Part shown: piece by piece, positions 1 to 8,905 of the stretch | How positions within the stretch are numbered: position 1 is the first letter of the stretch | Layout of the letters: each line of letters opens with the position of its first letter | DNA from: Novosphingobium lindaniclasticum LE124 | GTDB taxonomy: Bacteria > Pseudomonadota > Alphaproteobacteria > Sphingomonadales > Sphingomonadaceae | Assembly (NCBI RefSeq): GCF_000445125.1 | Contig: NZ_ATHL01000047.1 | Span: 1 to 53,161 of the forward strand | Length of the DNA: 53,161 nucleotides | Direction: 5' to 3' | Made by a program: the position numbers and the translations under genes | Notes under the pieces: generated by a model | The model's database searches: none | The model's input: the letters and a program-made list of their open reading frames with translations, nothing else | Told to the model about the DNA's origin: nothing

Positions 1-1
1 G

Positions 2-973
2 GCCGCTGCCGCTCCGGCCGCTGCTGCCCCGGCTCCGGCACCCGCCGCTGCCGCCGTCGCCCCCGCTGCCGCCCCCTCGGACGAAGGTTCGGCCGGTTCC
101 TCGGTCCTCTCGCCGGCCGTGCGCCGCGCGATCCTGGAACACGGCATCGACCCGGCCACCATCAAGGGCACCGGCAAGGACGGCCGCATCACCAAGGACG
201 ACGTCCTTGAAGCGGCCAAGAACAAGCCCGCCTCGGCGCCGGTCTCGGCTTCGGCTGCCGCCGCTCCGGCCGCGCGCAGCGAGGAACGCGTCAAGATGAC
301 GCGCCTGCGCCAGACGATCGCCAAGCGCCTGAAGTCCGCGCAGGACAACGCCGCGCTGCTCACCACCTTCAACGACGTCGACATGTCGGCCGTCATCGAG
401 GCGCGCGAGAAGTACAAGGACGTGTTCCAGAAGAAGCACGGCATCAAGCTGGGCTTCATGTCGTTCTTCGCCAAGGCTTCGGTCCTGGCGCTCAAGGACA
501 TCCCGGCCGTCAACGCGCAGATCGACGGTGACGAGATCGTCTACCACGACTACGTCGACATCTCGGTCGCCGTCTCGGCCCCGAACGGCCTCGTCGTTCC
601 GGTCGTCAAGGACTGCGACAAGCTGGGCTTCGCGGGCATCGAGAAGGCCATTGCCGAATTCGGCAAGAAGGCCAAGGAAGGCACGCTGACCATGGCCGAC
701 ATGACCGGCGGCACCTTCACCATCTCGAACGGCGGCGTGTTCGGCGGCCTGATGTCGACGCCGATCATCAACCCGCCACAGTCGGCCGTGCTCGGCCTGC
801 ACCGCATCGAGGACCGCGCCGTGGTCCGCAATGGCGAGATCGTGATCCGCCCGATGATGTACATCGCGCTGTCCTACGACCACCGCATCATCGACGGCCG
901 CGAGGCGGTCACCGCGCTCAAGACCATCAAGGAAGCGATCGAGGATCCCACCCGTCTCCTCATCGACCTCTGA
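2..973 (+). CDS. sucB: 2-oxoglutarate dehydrogenase E2 (dihydrolipoyl succinyltransferase), 5' truncated
   Basis: This is the core acyltransferase of the 2-oxoglutarate dehydrogenase complex, which moves the succinyl group from lipoamide to CoA. The reading frame is open from base 2, so the N-terminal lipoyl domain lies outside the window. What remains begins with an Ala/Pro-rich linker (fragment residues 1-35). A peripheral subunit-binding domain follows ([16 protein letters not shown]...), then a second Ala-rich linker, then the catalytic domain with the HxxxDG active-site motif (DHRIIDG, His about residue 294 of the fragment). The C-terminus RLLIDL fits succinyltransferases rather than pyruvate dehydrogenase E2. 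The E3 gene follows 117 bases downstream, but a terminator lies between them, so E3 may also have its own promoter. Confidence 0.93.
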   Translation, partial: AAAAPAAAAPAPAPAAAAVAPAAAPSDEGSAGSSVLSPAVRRAILEHGIDPATIKGTGKDGRITKDDVLEAAKNKPASAPVSASAAAAPAARSEERVKMTRLRQTIAKRLKSAQDNAALLTTFNDVDMSAVIEAREKYKDVFQKKHGIKLGFMSFFAKASVLALKDIPAVNAQIDGDEIVYHDYVDISVAVSAPNGLVVPVVKDCDKLGFAGIEKAIAEFGKKAKEGTLTMADMTGGTFTISNGGVFGGLMSTPIINPPQSAVLGLHRIEDRAVVRNGEIVIRPMMYIALSYDHRIIDGREAVTALKTIKEAIEDPTRLLIDL

Positions 974-982
974 GTGAACAAG

Positions 983-1016
983 CCCCGCCCGCCCCGATCC
1001 GGTCGGGCGGGGTTTT
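983..1016 (+). terminator. Intrinsic terminator after sucB
   Basis: A perfect 9-bp GC stem (CCCCGCCCG at 983-991 pairing with CGGGCGGGG at 1004-1012) is followed directly by TTTT. It sits 10 bases after the sucB stop codon. Confidence 0.85.
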
Positions 1017-1090
1017 CACTTGAGCCGAAACGACTATTTTCCGCTCGTGCCCTGATAGTTGCGAAGCACGAGCGTACGGAGGCCTGAACA

Positions 1091-2488
1091 ATGGCTGATT
1101 ACGATTACGACGTCCTTGTCATCGGTGCCGGCCCTGGCGGCTACGTCGCGGCGATCCGCGCCGCGCAGCTCGGTCTGAAGACCGCCTGCGCCGAAGGCCG
1201 CGAGACGCTGGGCGGCACCTGCCTCAACGTCGGCTGCATCCCCTCGAAGGCCCTGCTCCACGCTTCGGAATATTTCGAAGCGGCCAAGGGCGGCGCAATG
1301 GCGGCGATGGGCATCAAGGTGACCCCTGAACTCGACCTCCCCACCATGCAGGGCCAGCGCAAGGACGCCGTGAAGGGCCTGACCGGCGGCATCGAATTCC
1401 TGTTCAAGAAGAACAAGATCGACTGGCTGAAGGGCTACGCCCAGTTCAAGGACGCGCACAGCGTCGAGGTCGCGGGCAAGACCGTCACCGCCAAGAACAT
1501 CGTGATCGCCACCGGCTCCTCGGTGACCCCGCTTCCCGGCGTCGAGATCGACAATGCCGGCGGCGTCGTCGTGGACTCGACCGGCGCTCTGGAACTGGCT
1601 TCAGTTCCCAAGAAGATGGTCGTCATCGGCGGCGGCGTGATCGGTCTGGAACTCGGTTCGGTCTGGCGCCGTCTCGGTGCGGAAGTCACCGTCGTCGAGT
1701 ACCTCGACCAGCTCCTGCCCGGCATGGACGGCGAAGTGCGCCGTGAAGCGGGCAAGATCTTCAAGAAGCAGGGCATGGTCCTGAAGCTCGGCACCAAGGT
1801 CACCGGCGTGACCGTGGAAGGCAAGACCGCCAAGGTCACCGTCGAGCCCGCCAAGGGCGGCGATGCCGAAGTCATCGAAGCCGACGTCGTGCTGGTTTCC
1901 ATCGGCCGCCGTCCCAACACTGAAGGCCTCGGCCTCGACAAGATCGGGCTGGAGCTGAACCAGCGCGCCCAGATCGAGACCGACCACGACTTCGCCACCA
2001 AGGTGGACGGCGTCTGGGCCATCGGCGACGTGATCCCCGGCCCGATGCTCGCCCACAAGGCCGAGGACGAAGGCATCGCCGTGGCCGAGAACATCGCAGG
2101 GCTCACCGGCATCGTGAACCATGACGTGATCCCGGGCGTGGTCTACACGCAGCCGGAATTTGCAGGCGTCGGCCTCACCGAGGAAGCCGCCAAGGAACGC
2201 GGCGCCATCAAGGTCGGCAAGTTCCCGATGCTGGCGAACTCGCGCGCCAAGACCAACCACGAGCCCGACGGCTTCGTGAAGGTGATCGCCGATGCCGAGA
2301 CCGACCGCGTCCTCGGCGTGTGGTGCATCGCCTCGGTGGCGGGCACGATGATCGGTCAGGCCGCGCAGGCCATGGAATTCGGCGCGACCTCGGAAGACAT
2401 CGCCTACACCTGCCACGCGCACCCGACCCATTCGGAAGCGATCAAGGAAGCGGCCATGGCCGTGCTGGGCAAGCCCATCCACATCTGA
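1091..2488 (+). CDS. lpdA: Dihydrolipoyl dehydrogenase (E3)
   Basis: This FAD enzyme reoxidises dihydrolipoamide using NAD+ and is the E3 component of 2-oxoacid dehydrogenase complexes. The 465 residues match the usual length. The FAD-binding motif GAGPGG is at 12-17 and the redox-active disulfide motif GGTCLNVGCIPSK places the two cysteines at 44 and 49. A second dinucleotide-binding motif (VVIGGGVIGLELGS) lies near 180, and the C-terminal His-Glu pair is in HPTHSE (about 444-449). The start ATG follows GTACGGAGGCC, a good ribosome-binding site. Its place after sucB makes it the 2-oxoglutarate complex E3, probably shared with other complexes. Confidence 0.96.
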   Translation: MADYDYDVLVIGAGPGGYVAAIRAAQLGLKTACAEGRETLGGTCLNVGCIPSKALLHASEYFEAAKGGAMAAMGIKVTPELDLPTMQGQRKDAVKGLTGGIEFLFKKNKIDWLKGYAQFKDAHSVEVAGKTVTAKNIVIATGSSVTPLPGVEIDNAGGVVVDSTGALELASVPKKMVVIGGGVIGLELGSVWRRLGAEVTVVEYLDQLLPGMDGEVRREAGKIFKKQGMVLKLGTKVTGVTVEGKTAKVTVEPAKGGDAEVIEADVVLVSIGRRPNTEGLGLDKIGLELNQRAQIETDHDFATKVDGVWAIGDVIPGPMLAHKAEDEGIAVAENIAGLTGIVNHDVIPGVVYTQPEFAGVGLTEEAAKERGAIKVGKFPMLANSRAKTNHEPDGFVKVIADAETDRVLGVWCIASVAGTMIGQAAQAMEFGATSEDIAYTCHAHPTHSEAIKEAAMAVLGKPIHI

Positions 2489-2511
2489 CCGGCGCCTTCC
2501 TTCGCGCCAGG

Positions 2512-2549
2512 AAAAAGGCCGGCGGTGCGGATGCATCGCCGGCCTTTTT
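2512..2549 (+). terminator. Intrinsic terminator after lpdA
   Basis: A stem AAGGCCGGCG (within 2512-2524) pairs with CGCCGGCCTT (2537-2549) and ends in five T residues, 23 bases after the lpdA stop. The A-rich left arm could also allow weak termination on the other strand. Confidence 0.85.
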
Positions 2550-2695
2550 GTATTCCTGAACGAGCTTGTAACCCGCCCGCAGGAACCGGGGCTTTGTCAC
2601 GGATCCATGGTGCAACAATCGCAACCTTTCGCCGGTTGCTGATTGATCTGCATTACTATGTAACGAACGCCAACCATCCAGCACCGGAATCCGTC

Positions 2696-3103
2696 ATGAA
2701 CCGCATCGCTCTCGCTCTTGCCCCGCTTGCCGGCCTCGCTCTCGCGTCGGCCCCGACTTTCGCCACGGCCGCGGAGATTTCGACCCATGTCCTCGATCTC
2801 GCCAAGGGAGTCGGCGGCCGCGATGTTCCCGTGGTGCTGTTGAGGAAGGCGACCGACGGCACCTGGAGCGAGGTCGCGCGCGCGCGAACGGATGAAAACG
2901 GCCGCGTTCGCGCGTTCGGCGCCAACAATTTCGAACCCGGCACTTACAAACTGCAGTTCGACATGACGGGCTACCCCGCCCCGCAGGCCTCGCCCTTCTT
3001 CCCGGAGATCGACCTGGTTTTCGCCGTGTCCGACAAGGCCGCGCACTATCACGTCCCGGTAGTCGTCAGCCCCTATGGCTATTCCACCTATCGCGGCAAC
3101 TGA
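2696..3103 (+). CDS. uraH: Periplasmic 5-hydroxyisourate hydrolase (transthyretin-like)
   Basis: The product (135 residues) is a transthyretin-like protein of the HIU hydrolase family, which converts 5-hydroxyisourate to OHCU in urate breakdown. I start it at ATG 2696 because residues 1-25 form a signal peptide (MNRIALALAPLAGLALASA, cleavage near ATAAE); an upstream in-frame extension looks non-coding. The family landmarks are present: THVLD near the mature N-terminus, the Arg in TDENGRVR, HYHVPVV near the C-terminus, and a terminal YRG tripeptide. The signature tetrapeptide YRGS reads YRGN here. No other urate-degradation gene is in the window, so the physiological substrate is inferred. A plain transthyretin-like protein without this activity is the alternative. 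Confidence 0.85.
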   Translation: MNRIALALAPLAGLALASAPTFATAAEISTHVLDLAKGVGGRDVPVVLLRKATDGTWSEVARARTDENGRVRAFGANNFEPGTYKLQFDMTGYPAPQASPFFPEIDLVFAVSDKAAHYHVPVVVSPYGYSTYRGN

Positions 3104-3201
3104 GGGTCGTTTCGCGCGAACCGTAAAGCATAGTCAAGCATGGGAAACGGGTCAGCAACGATCGATCACTATCTCCTCGATGCACAATACGTGAGCACGT
3201 A

Positions 3202-3220
3202 GTGCCTACGTTTTAGGCAC
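3202..3220. promoter_or_regulatory. Short inverted repeat upstream of a secreted-protein gene
   Basis: GTGCCTA (3202-3208) and TAGGCAC (3214-3220) form a perfect 7-bp inverted repeat with a 5-base spacer, ending 10 bases before the start codon at 3231. It could be an operator or a 5' leader hairpin; no regulator is indicated. Confidence 0.3.
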
Positions 3221-3230
3221 CATAGAGAGG

Positions 3231-3668
3231 ATGATGACAGTGAGCCTGCTAGCCCTGGTCGCCGCGGCTGCCGCCGCTACCGCCCCCGCACATAGCCTCG
3301 AGATCGAGCATCGCGGCGCGAATTACGCCGTGGACTATGTTACGCATGTCGAGACGCGGTCCAAGGCCATCGGCATCTCGCCGTCCACGCGCCCCAGTTC
3401 GCGCCGCTGCCTGGTGACGGCCGAAATCGCCGTGGAACGCCGCATCCAGCCTGCGAGCGGCGGCCAGGCCATTGCCTCGCGCCTGCCCGGCACGCGCAGC
3501 TTCACCCAGAATCACCCGGGCGACTGCCGCCGCGACGGCAAGGAAGCCGCCAAACTGGTCGCCAGCAAGTCGAAAGCCATCGGCGCCCATGTCCGGGAAC
3601 GCGCATCGGCCGATCATCAGGACACTTTGGCCGCGATCGACGCCGCGCGTAATTTCGCAGTGAACTGA
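3231..3668 (+). CDS. Secreted hypothetical protein
   Basis: I do not recognise this 145-residue protein. It opens with a signal peptide (MMTVSLLALVAAAAAATAPAHS, cleavage around residue 20), so the mature part is probably periplasmic. The mature part is basic and has two cysteines (in RRCLV and GDCRR) that could form one disulfide. The start at 3231 follows AGAGAGG; ATG 3234 is equally possible. The next gene, an outer-membrane barrel, starts 21 bases after the stop, so the two are probably co-transcribed. Base composition is like that of the neighbours. No function is proposed. Confidence 0.7.
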   Translation: MMTVSLLALVAAAAAATAPAHSLEIEHRGANYAVDYVTHVETRSKAIGISPSTRPSSRRCLVTAEIAVERRIQPASGGQAIASRLPGTRSFTQNHPGDCRRDGKEAAKLVASKSKAIGAHVRERASADHQDTLAAIDAARNFAVN

Positions 3669-3689
3669 AAACAGGCTACACGCCTCCGC

Positions 3690-4463
3690 ATGAACCGTAC
3701 TCTGATTCCGGCGGCCCTTCCGGCCGTCTTCGCCGCCCTGTTCACCCCTGCTGCCAGCCAGGCCCAGACCGCCTCGCCCAGCGTCTCGATCGAAGCGACC
3801 ACCGATCTGCGCGAGCGTGGCCTGAGCTGGAGCGGCGGCAAGGCCGCCATGTCGGCCGAGGCCACGCTGCCGGTTTCGCCCGCCGTCACGGTGGACCTTG
3901 GCGCGGCCACCCTGCGCGACAGCGCCAGGCACGGCGGCGCCGATATCGGCCTTACGCTTTCGCCCGAGATCGCGCTGTTCTCCACCGGAGGATGGACCCT
4001 TTCCGCGGGTGCCAAGGGTCACGTCTTCGTCGGCGCGTCGGGCCTCAGCTATGCCGAAGCGACCTCCACGCTCGCTTATGCCATCGGCCCCGCGCAGCTT
4101 GCTTTCGGCGCCAGCTTCGCACCGTCGCAGAAGGCGATCGGCGGCAGCGATCTCTATCTCGAAGGCAATGCCGCAATCGGCGTTCCGGGCACGGCGCTCA
4201 CCCTCTACGGCGGCGGCGGCTACAGCACCGGGTCGACCCGCGACACCGCCCTGGCTGCAGAGCGGGTCCGGCGCCTGCGTCCCGACGGCAGTTATTGGGA
4301 CTACTACGTAGGCGCGGAACACCAGATGGACCGTCTGGCGCTCGGTCTGCGCTACACCGGCACTTCGATCGACCAGGACCGGGTCGCTGCGATAAGCGAC
4401 CGCCGCTATCTCGACCGCCACACCGGCTCCCGTATCTCGGCCTACTTGCGCTTCACGCCCTGA
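3690..4463 (+). CDS. TorF-family putative outer-membrane porin
   Basis: The 257-residue product has a signal peptide (residues 1-25, ending AASQA/QT). The mature part is made of alternating hydrophobic strands rich in Gly, Ser and Tyr, and the last residues are YLRFTP, typical of an outer-membrane beta-barrel. The stretch DLRERGLSWSGGKAA resembles the first strands of the TorF / Gcw_chp family of proteobacterial putative porins, in which R-G-x-S-x-S/W-x-G-K is conserved. That assignment is from memory of the family and is moderate. It probably forms a transcription unit with the secreted protein just upstream. Confidence 0.65.
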   Translation: MNRTLIPAALPAVFAALFTPAASQAQTASPSVSIEATTDLRERGLSWSGGKAAMSAEATLPVSPAVTVDLGAATLRDSARHGGADIGLTLSPEIALFSTGGWTLSAGAKGHVFVGASGLSYAEATSTLAYAIGPAQLAFGASFAPSQKAIGGSDLYLEGNAAIGVPGTALTLYGGGGYSTGSTRDTALAAERVRRLRPDGSYWDYYVGAEHQMDRLALGLRYTGTSIDQDRVAAISDRRYLDRHTGSRISAYLRFTP

Positions 4464-4539
4464 GCTTGCGCGCGCGGGCCGCGTTGGAACCCTGTCCTGC
4501 CTCGGGTATTGTTCCTGATCTTGGGGACATATCCGGGGC

Positions 4540-6090
4540 TTGTGCAGGATGCGAACGGGGCGGGCTGGTGCAGCAGGCAGAGCGAAACATCGGCAAGGCC
4601 GAACCCTGATCTCGCTGGGGCTGCTGGTCCTGGGCCTTTCGATCGCCGGCTGCAAGCGGCAGACGGCGGAGGGCCCACCCCCCAGAGCGAACGACCCCAT
4701 CGCCATCGCGCCGCAAGCCTCGCTCATCACCGTTCCGATCCATGCGGACGTAAGCGGCCTCGCCGCCGCGCTGGAGAAGGAGATCCCGCGCCGGCTCTGG
4801 GGAATCGACCGTCCCGAAACGCCCTGCGTGCCTTCGAAACGGGTCGACCTTGCCGTCGTCAAGATCAGGACGCCCACGATCAAGTGTCGCATCGTCGGTG
4901 AAGTGACGCGCGGCCCGCTGCGCCTGGTAGGCGGTGGCAGCAGCGGCCGTGAAGGGCGCGATCTCGTCCTCACCATGCCGCTCCATGCCGTGGTCCGCGC
5001 CGAGGATATCGGCGGGGTGCTGAAGCGGGAGACGGCCACCGCCGATGCCAATGCCCGTGCGACCATCCGCCTGACCATAGCCTCGGACTGGACGCCGCGC
5101 GCCGCCGTGGACATCCGTTACGACTGGACCAACGAGCCGCACATCGATTTCCTCGGCCAGCGCATCGCCTTCACCGAGCAGGCGGACAGCAAGCTCAAAC
5201 CCGTCATCGCGCGCCTCGAGCGCACGCTGCCGGCCCAGTTGGCACGCCTGAAACTGCGCCCCCAGATCGAGCGCGCCTGGGCCTCTGCCTTCACAGCGCT
5301 GCCGCTCAACAAGAAGAACCCGCCCGTGTGGATGCGGGTCACGCCGCAGGAGCTGCAATACGGAGGCTATGCGCTCAAGGGCAACCGCCTGGAGCTTCGG
5401 CTCGGCTTGAAGGCGCTGACCGAGACCTTTATCGGAGACCGTCCGGCGGATCCCCGGCCCAGTCCGCTGCCGCCGCTGCGACCGCTGGCGGAAGGGGCCG
5501 GAAAACTCGCCTTCTTCATACCCGTCATCGCCGATTATCGTCAGCTCGAGCCGGTGCTGATGCGCGCCTTGCGCAAGCGGGCGGCCCGGCCTTTCGAGGT
5601 GCCGCATTTCGGCCCGGTCCGCGCGGATTTCCACAAGGCCACCCTCTACGGCACGACCGGCGGCCGCCTCGCCGTGGGCGTTACCTTCACGGCGCAGGAC
5701 ACGGCGAAGCGGGTCAAACCGGCGCGCGGCACCGTGTGGATGACCGCCACCCCGGTCAATGCCGAGAACTCGCGCAAAGTGGATTTCGCCGACTTCCACG
5801 TCAGCGGCACCACAGACGCAGTGGGCGGCGACCTGCTGCTGCAACTGGCCAATGCGCCCGGTCTGTCGAGCACTCTGGCTGCCGCGCTCGGGCAAAATTT
5901 CGAGAAGGACTATCAGGAACTGCTCGGCAAGATCGCCGTCGCCATCGACGAAAAGCGCGAAGGCGCCTTCGTGATCCGCGCGCAAGTCCGCGAGGCGCAT
6001 ACCGGCCGGATCAGGGCCAGCGGTCAGGGGCTTTACATCCCGGTCTCCGCCAAGGGCACCGCCTCGATCACGTTGCAGCCCGAGCCCTGA
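4540..6090 (+). CDS. DUF4403 family lipoprotein
   Basis: The 516-residue product starts with a basic N-terminus and a hydrophobic segment that ends in a lipobox (LSIAGC, Cys 38), so it should be a lipid-anchored periplasmic protein. The mature part opens with an S-x-I-T-V-P-I segment followed by a helix (DVSGLAAALEKEIPRRLWG), a pattern I associate with DUF4403 proteins. The long body has repeated beta-rich segments (two copies of a R-x-T-x-P-V-x-x-x-F-like pattern), consistent with that family. The role of DUF4403 is unknown. A later ATG (4549) would give a shorter N-terminus. It lies 76 bases after the barrel gene. Confidence 0.75.
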   Translation: MCRMRTGRAGAAGRAKHRQGRTLISLGLLVLGLSIAGCKRQTAEGPPPRANDPIAIAPQASLITVPIHADVSGLAAALEKEIPRRLWGIDRPETPCVPSKRVDLAVVKIRTPTIKCRIVGEVTRGPLRLVGGGSSGREGRDLVLTMPLHAVVRAEDIGGVLKRETATADANARATIRLTIASDWTPRAAVDIRYDWTNEPHIDFLGQRIAFTEQADSKLKPVIARLERTLPAQLARLKLRPQIERAWASAFTALPLNKKNPPVWMRVTPQELQYGGYALKGNRLELRLGLKALTETFIGDRPADPRPSPLPPLRPLAEGAGKLAFFIPVIADYRQLEPVLMRALRKRAARPFEVPHFGPVRADFHKATLYGTTGGRLAVGVTFTAQDTAKRVKPARGTVWMTATPVNAENSRKVDFADFHVSGTTDAVGGDLLLQLANAPGLSSTLAAALGQNFEKDYQELLGKIAVAIDEKREGAFVIRAQVREAHTGRIRASGQGLYIPVSAKGTASITLQPEP

Positions 6091-6195
6091 AGCCGTCTCG
6101 AAACTGGACGCAGGTTTTACGTCACTCTTGACGTGCAAACGATTTATACAGAGCTGTCCAACTTTTCGGCCCATGATGACGACGACGAGGACCGC

Positions 6196-7170
6196 GTGAA
6201 CGCAGTATTTTGCTCCGGGGCCAAGAGCGGCCCGCTGCTGACCTTCGGAGAAACCCCCGAGCCTCGGCTTGGCCCGGACATGGTGCTCATCCGTGTCGAA
6301 CTGGTCTCCATCGAAGCTATCGATCTGATCAAGCTGGCGCTCTATCGCAGCGGCCTGGCCGAAGCGCCTTGCTCGGGCGCAGTCGGCTGCCAGGCCAGTG
6401 GTACGGTGGAAGCCGTGGGCGCCCACGTCACCCGTTTCCGCCTGGGAGACCGCGTCGTCGGTTATCACGGCTGCGGCAGCCATGCGGAACTCTTCGCGGC
6501 GCCGGAAGCCTCCACCTGGCACTTGCCGGAAGGGCTCGATCCCAGCATCGCCGCGGCGGCGCCCTTCACCCTCGCCGCCACCAGCGACACCCTCCACACG
6601 CGCGGGAAGCTGCAGGCGGGCGAGACGATCCTGATCAACCATGTGACCAGCAGCCTCGGCATCATGACCGTGCAACTGGCGCTGGAAGCCGGTGCGAACG
6701 TCATCGGCATCGCCCGTCATCCGGCTTGCGACGAACGTCTGCGCGGCATCGGCCTTGCCCATATCCTGAACGAAGGGCGTGACGATATCCTCGCCCGCTG
6801 CCTCGAACTCACCGCCGGGCGCGGCGTGGACTTCGTCTTCGACGTGAGCGCCGGGGAGCGGGCGGCCGATCTCATCCGCCTGGTGGTTCCGGGCGGCCGG
6901 TACGCAGCCCTGTCGGCCGCCGGCTGCCTGGGTGCGGCGGATTATGGTCGCGACGGCACCGCGCCCGCCCCGCAGCGCCTGACGATCATGCCTGCCACGC
7001 CGATGCAGGATCCGGTCCTTCACGGCCGGGTCGCCAAGATGCTGGAACGCGTCGCGAAAGGCGAACTGCTGCTCCCGATCGAGTACGAGTTTGCCCTTTG
7101 CGAGGCCGCCGAGGCCTATGACTTCATCCTCGGCGGCAGCCCTTTCGGCCATGTGGTCATGCGGCCCTGA
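6196..7170 (+). CDS. MDR-superfamily NAD(P)H quinone oxidoreductase-like protein
   Basis: This is a medium-chain dehydrogenase/reductase of the quinone oxidoreductase type. It has a GroES-like N-terminal half (VEAVGAHVTRFRLGDRVVGY) and a nucleotide-binding half (HVTSSLGIMTVQLALEAGANVIGIAR). The Cys/His ligands of zinc alcohol dehydrogenases are not apparent, so a zinc-free reductase is likely. I choose GTG 6196 (MNAVFCSG...), preceded by GACGAGGACC. An earlier in-frame GTG at 6133 would add 21 residues including an acidic DDDDEDR run that the family lacks. The gene ends 6 bases before the convergent end of the M49-like gene. The substrate is not predictable from sequence. Confidence 0.85.
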   Translation: MNAVFCSGAKSGPLLTFGETPEPRLGPDMVLIRVELVSIEAIDLIKLALYRSGLAEAPCSGAVGCQASGTVEAVGAHVTRFRLGDRVVGYHGCGSHAELFAAPEASTWHLPEGLDPSIAAAAPFTLAATSDTLHTRGKLQAGETILINHVTSSLGIMTVQLALEAGANVIGIARHPACDERLRGIGLAHILNEGRDDILARCLELTAGRGVDFVFDVSAGERAADLIRLVVPGGRYAALSAAGCLGAADYGRDGTAPAPQRLTIMPATPMQDPVLHGRVAKMLERVAKGELLLPIEYEFALCEAAEAYDFILGGSPFGHVVMRP

Positions 7171-7176
7171 GCGGGA

Positions 7177-8829
7177 TCAGATCGCTTCGGGATAGACCGG
7201 CCGGATATCCACCGGCAGGTCGGCCATGCTGGCGATCACGCTTTCGGCTTCGCTGTCGAGCTTCGCCCAGCGCGCCATGAAGGCCTTGGTGCCCGCGTAG
7301 TCGCCCTTGGCCTGGAGCATCAGCATGTCGTGCAGAAGATCGCGCAGCCCCGCTTCCATCTTCGCATCGTCATAAGTGTAGCGCCTGGTCGCCGCGTCGT
7401 AGGTGAAGGCGCCCTTCGCGCGCAGATAGCCATATTGCAGCGCCGCGCCCTTGCCGTGGGCCTCCACCGCGCCGAAGCGCACCGCGCGGAAAATGCCGGC
7501 GACGTAAGTAGCGAACAGCTGCGGGCGCTCGGCAGCCGGGATCTCGCCCTTCTGCATCATCAGCAGGATGTCCCAGACGCCCGCGACATCGGCCTTGGCT
7601 TCCTCGATCGCGGAGTTCTGCTCCTTCAGGGCCTTGTCCACCGTGGTGGTCTGGCCATTCACGACGATCGTGCCCGGCCCCAGGCTGTGCGACAGCTCGT
7701 GGAACAGCGTCTCAAGCTGCATGTACTTGCGATCGACCTGCGCCGCCTGCGAAGGCACCAGCACCAGCGCGCCCATCGGCTTGAGAATGCGCTCGAACTT
7801 GGCGCCCAGCACGTTGGAAAGGATCACCTTCTTCGCGCCCTTGGCCTCGCGCACCCGCTCGTCGTTGGGCAGGTTGAAGGCCACCGTCTGCGGGCCCGGC
7901 ACATTGTCGCCGCCGCCGCGAATCTGCTCGGCCACGGCGATCGGGCTTTCGAAACCGCGCTGGAAGTTCTTGTATTCCTCCGCGATCGGCAGGTTCGCTT
8001 CCATGTCGCGCAAGTGGTTCTTGTACTTGGCAAGCGCCGCCGATTCGACCGGATCCTTCAGCGTCACGAAGCTCTCGAACGAGGTCTTCGCGCCCATCAG
8101 TCGGTCGGTGTAGACCTCGTAAGGCCCGATCGCGACTTCGATCGGCGTGTCCTTCAGGTCCATCCACGCCAGCTCGCTCTCGTAGTAGTCATCCGTGCGG
8201 AAGGCCTTGGCGCGCAGGCCGAGGAACCGCTTCAGGCTGGCATTGCTGGTCCGCGCCGCCGCTTGGTCCAGCAGCTTCGCCGCCGGCTCCAGCCATTCCC
8301 TGTAAGCGACCGAATAGGGCACCGCGACGAGCTTGCCACCGTCCCGGCGAACCACCGTATAGGGACTGGTCAGCGCCGCCTTCTCACCCGGATGCGCCGC
8401 AAGATAGGCCTCGAAGTCGGCGCGTGTCAGGTCCTCGGGATAGAACCCCGCGCCTTCCGGCATCGGCGTGGTGCCCCAGAACGGATGGAGGTCGGCCAGT
8501 TCGTCCCAGGGGCCGAAATTGCGGTCGAACATCTCGACCAGCAGGTCGCGATCGGCGCGGCGGTTCATCGAGACTGCGCGGCGCACCTGCGGGTTCTCGG
8601 CATAACGCTGGCGCAGATAGACCTCGCTCATGAGGTCCGAAGCCTTGATGAGCAAGTTCACCACGTCCCGCTCCTCGGCCGAGAGGAACTTGGTGTCCAC
8701 CTCCATCGGGATCGTCGCCAGCTTCGCCTTCTGCGCGGCGAGGTCGTAGGCCGGTTCAGCCGCAAGCACCGGAGCCGAAACGAGGCTGGTCGCGGCCAGA
8801 AGCGCGGAGGCGAGGAGGAATTTGGGCAT
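7177..8829 (-). CDS. Secreted M49-like (dipeptidyl-peptidase III-type) zinc metallohydrolase
   Basis: The 550-residue protein begins with a signal peptide (MPKFLLASALLAATSLVSAPVLAAE), which fixes the start at 8829 rather than the earlier in-frame codon at 8931. It carries HELSHSLGPG (first His about residue 377) and, roughly 30 residues later, EEAKAD. These correspond to the two zinc-site motifs of dipeptidyl-peptidase III, HExxGH and EECRAE. The spacing here is HExxH with a following S-L-G-P, as in the plant Nudix-linked M49-like group (HECCHG). It is therefore likely a zinc protein of clan M49 exported to the periplasm, with uncertain substrate. A dispersed repeat lies immediately upstream. 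Confidence 0.8.
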   Translation of the reverse strand: MPKFLLASALLAATSLVSAPVLAAEPAYDLAAQKAKLATIPMEVDTKFLSAEERDVVNLLIKASDLMSEVYLRQRYAENPQVRRAVSMNRRADRDLLVEMFDRNFGPWDELADLHPFWGTTPMPEGAGFYPEDLTRADFEAYLAAHPGEKAALTSPYTVVRRDGGKLVAVPYSVAYREWLEPAAKLLDQAAARTSNASLKRFLGLRAKAFRTDDYYESELAWMDLKDTPIEVAIGPYEVYTDRLMGAKTSFESFVTLKDPVESAALAKYKNHLRDMEANLPIAEEYKNFQRGFESPIAVAEQIRGGGDNVPGPQTVAFNLPNDERVREAKGAKKVILSNVLGAKFERILKPMGALVLVPSQAAQVDRKYMQLETLFHELSHSLGPGTIVVNGQTTTVDKALKEQNSAIEEAKADVAGVWDILLMMQKGEIPAAERPQLFATYVAGIFRAVRFGAVEAHGKGAALQYGYLRAKGAFTYDAATRRYTYDDAKMEAGLRDLLHDMLMLQAKGDYAGTKAFMARWAKLDSEAESVIASMADLPVDIRPVYPEAI

Positions 8830-8905
8830 GGGTATGGTCCGTCTGGGAATTGTTGGGGCGGACACTAGGCTTACTGGGTGGCAGTGCAAAGGGAGGAAAA
8901 GGAAA

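Noticed and set aside
4453..7152. An 899-codon minus-strand frame opposite the DUF4403 and MDR genes.
   Set aside because: Its translation is low-complexity (rich in R, G, A) and overlaps two well-supported plus-strand genes; it is a shadow frame.
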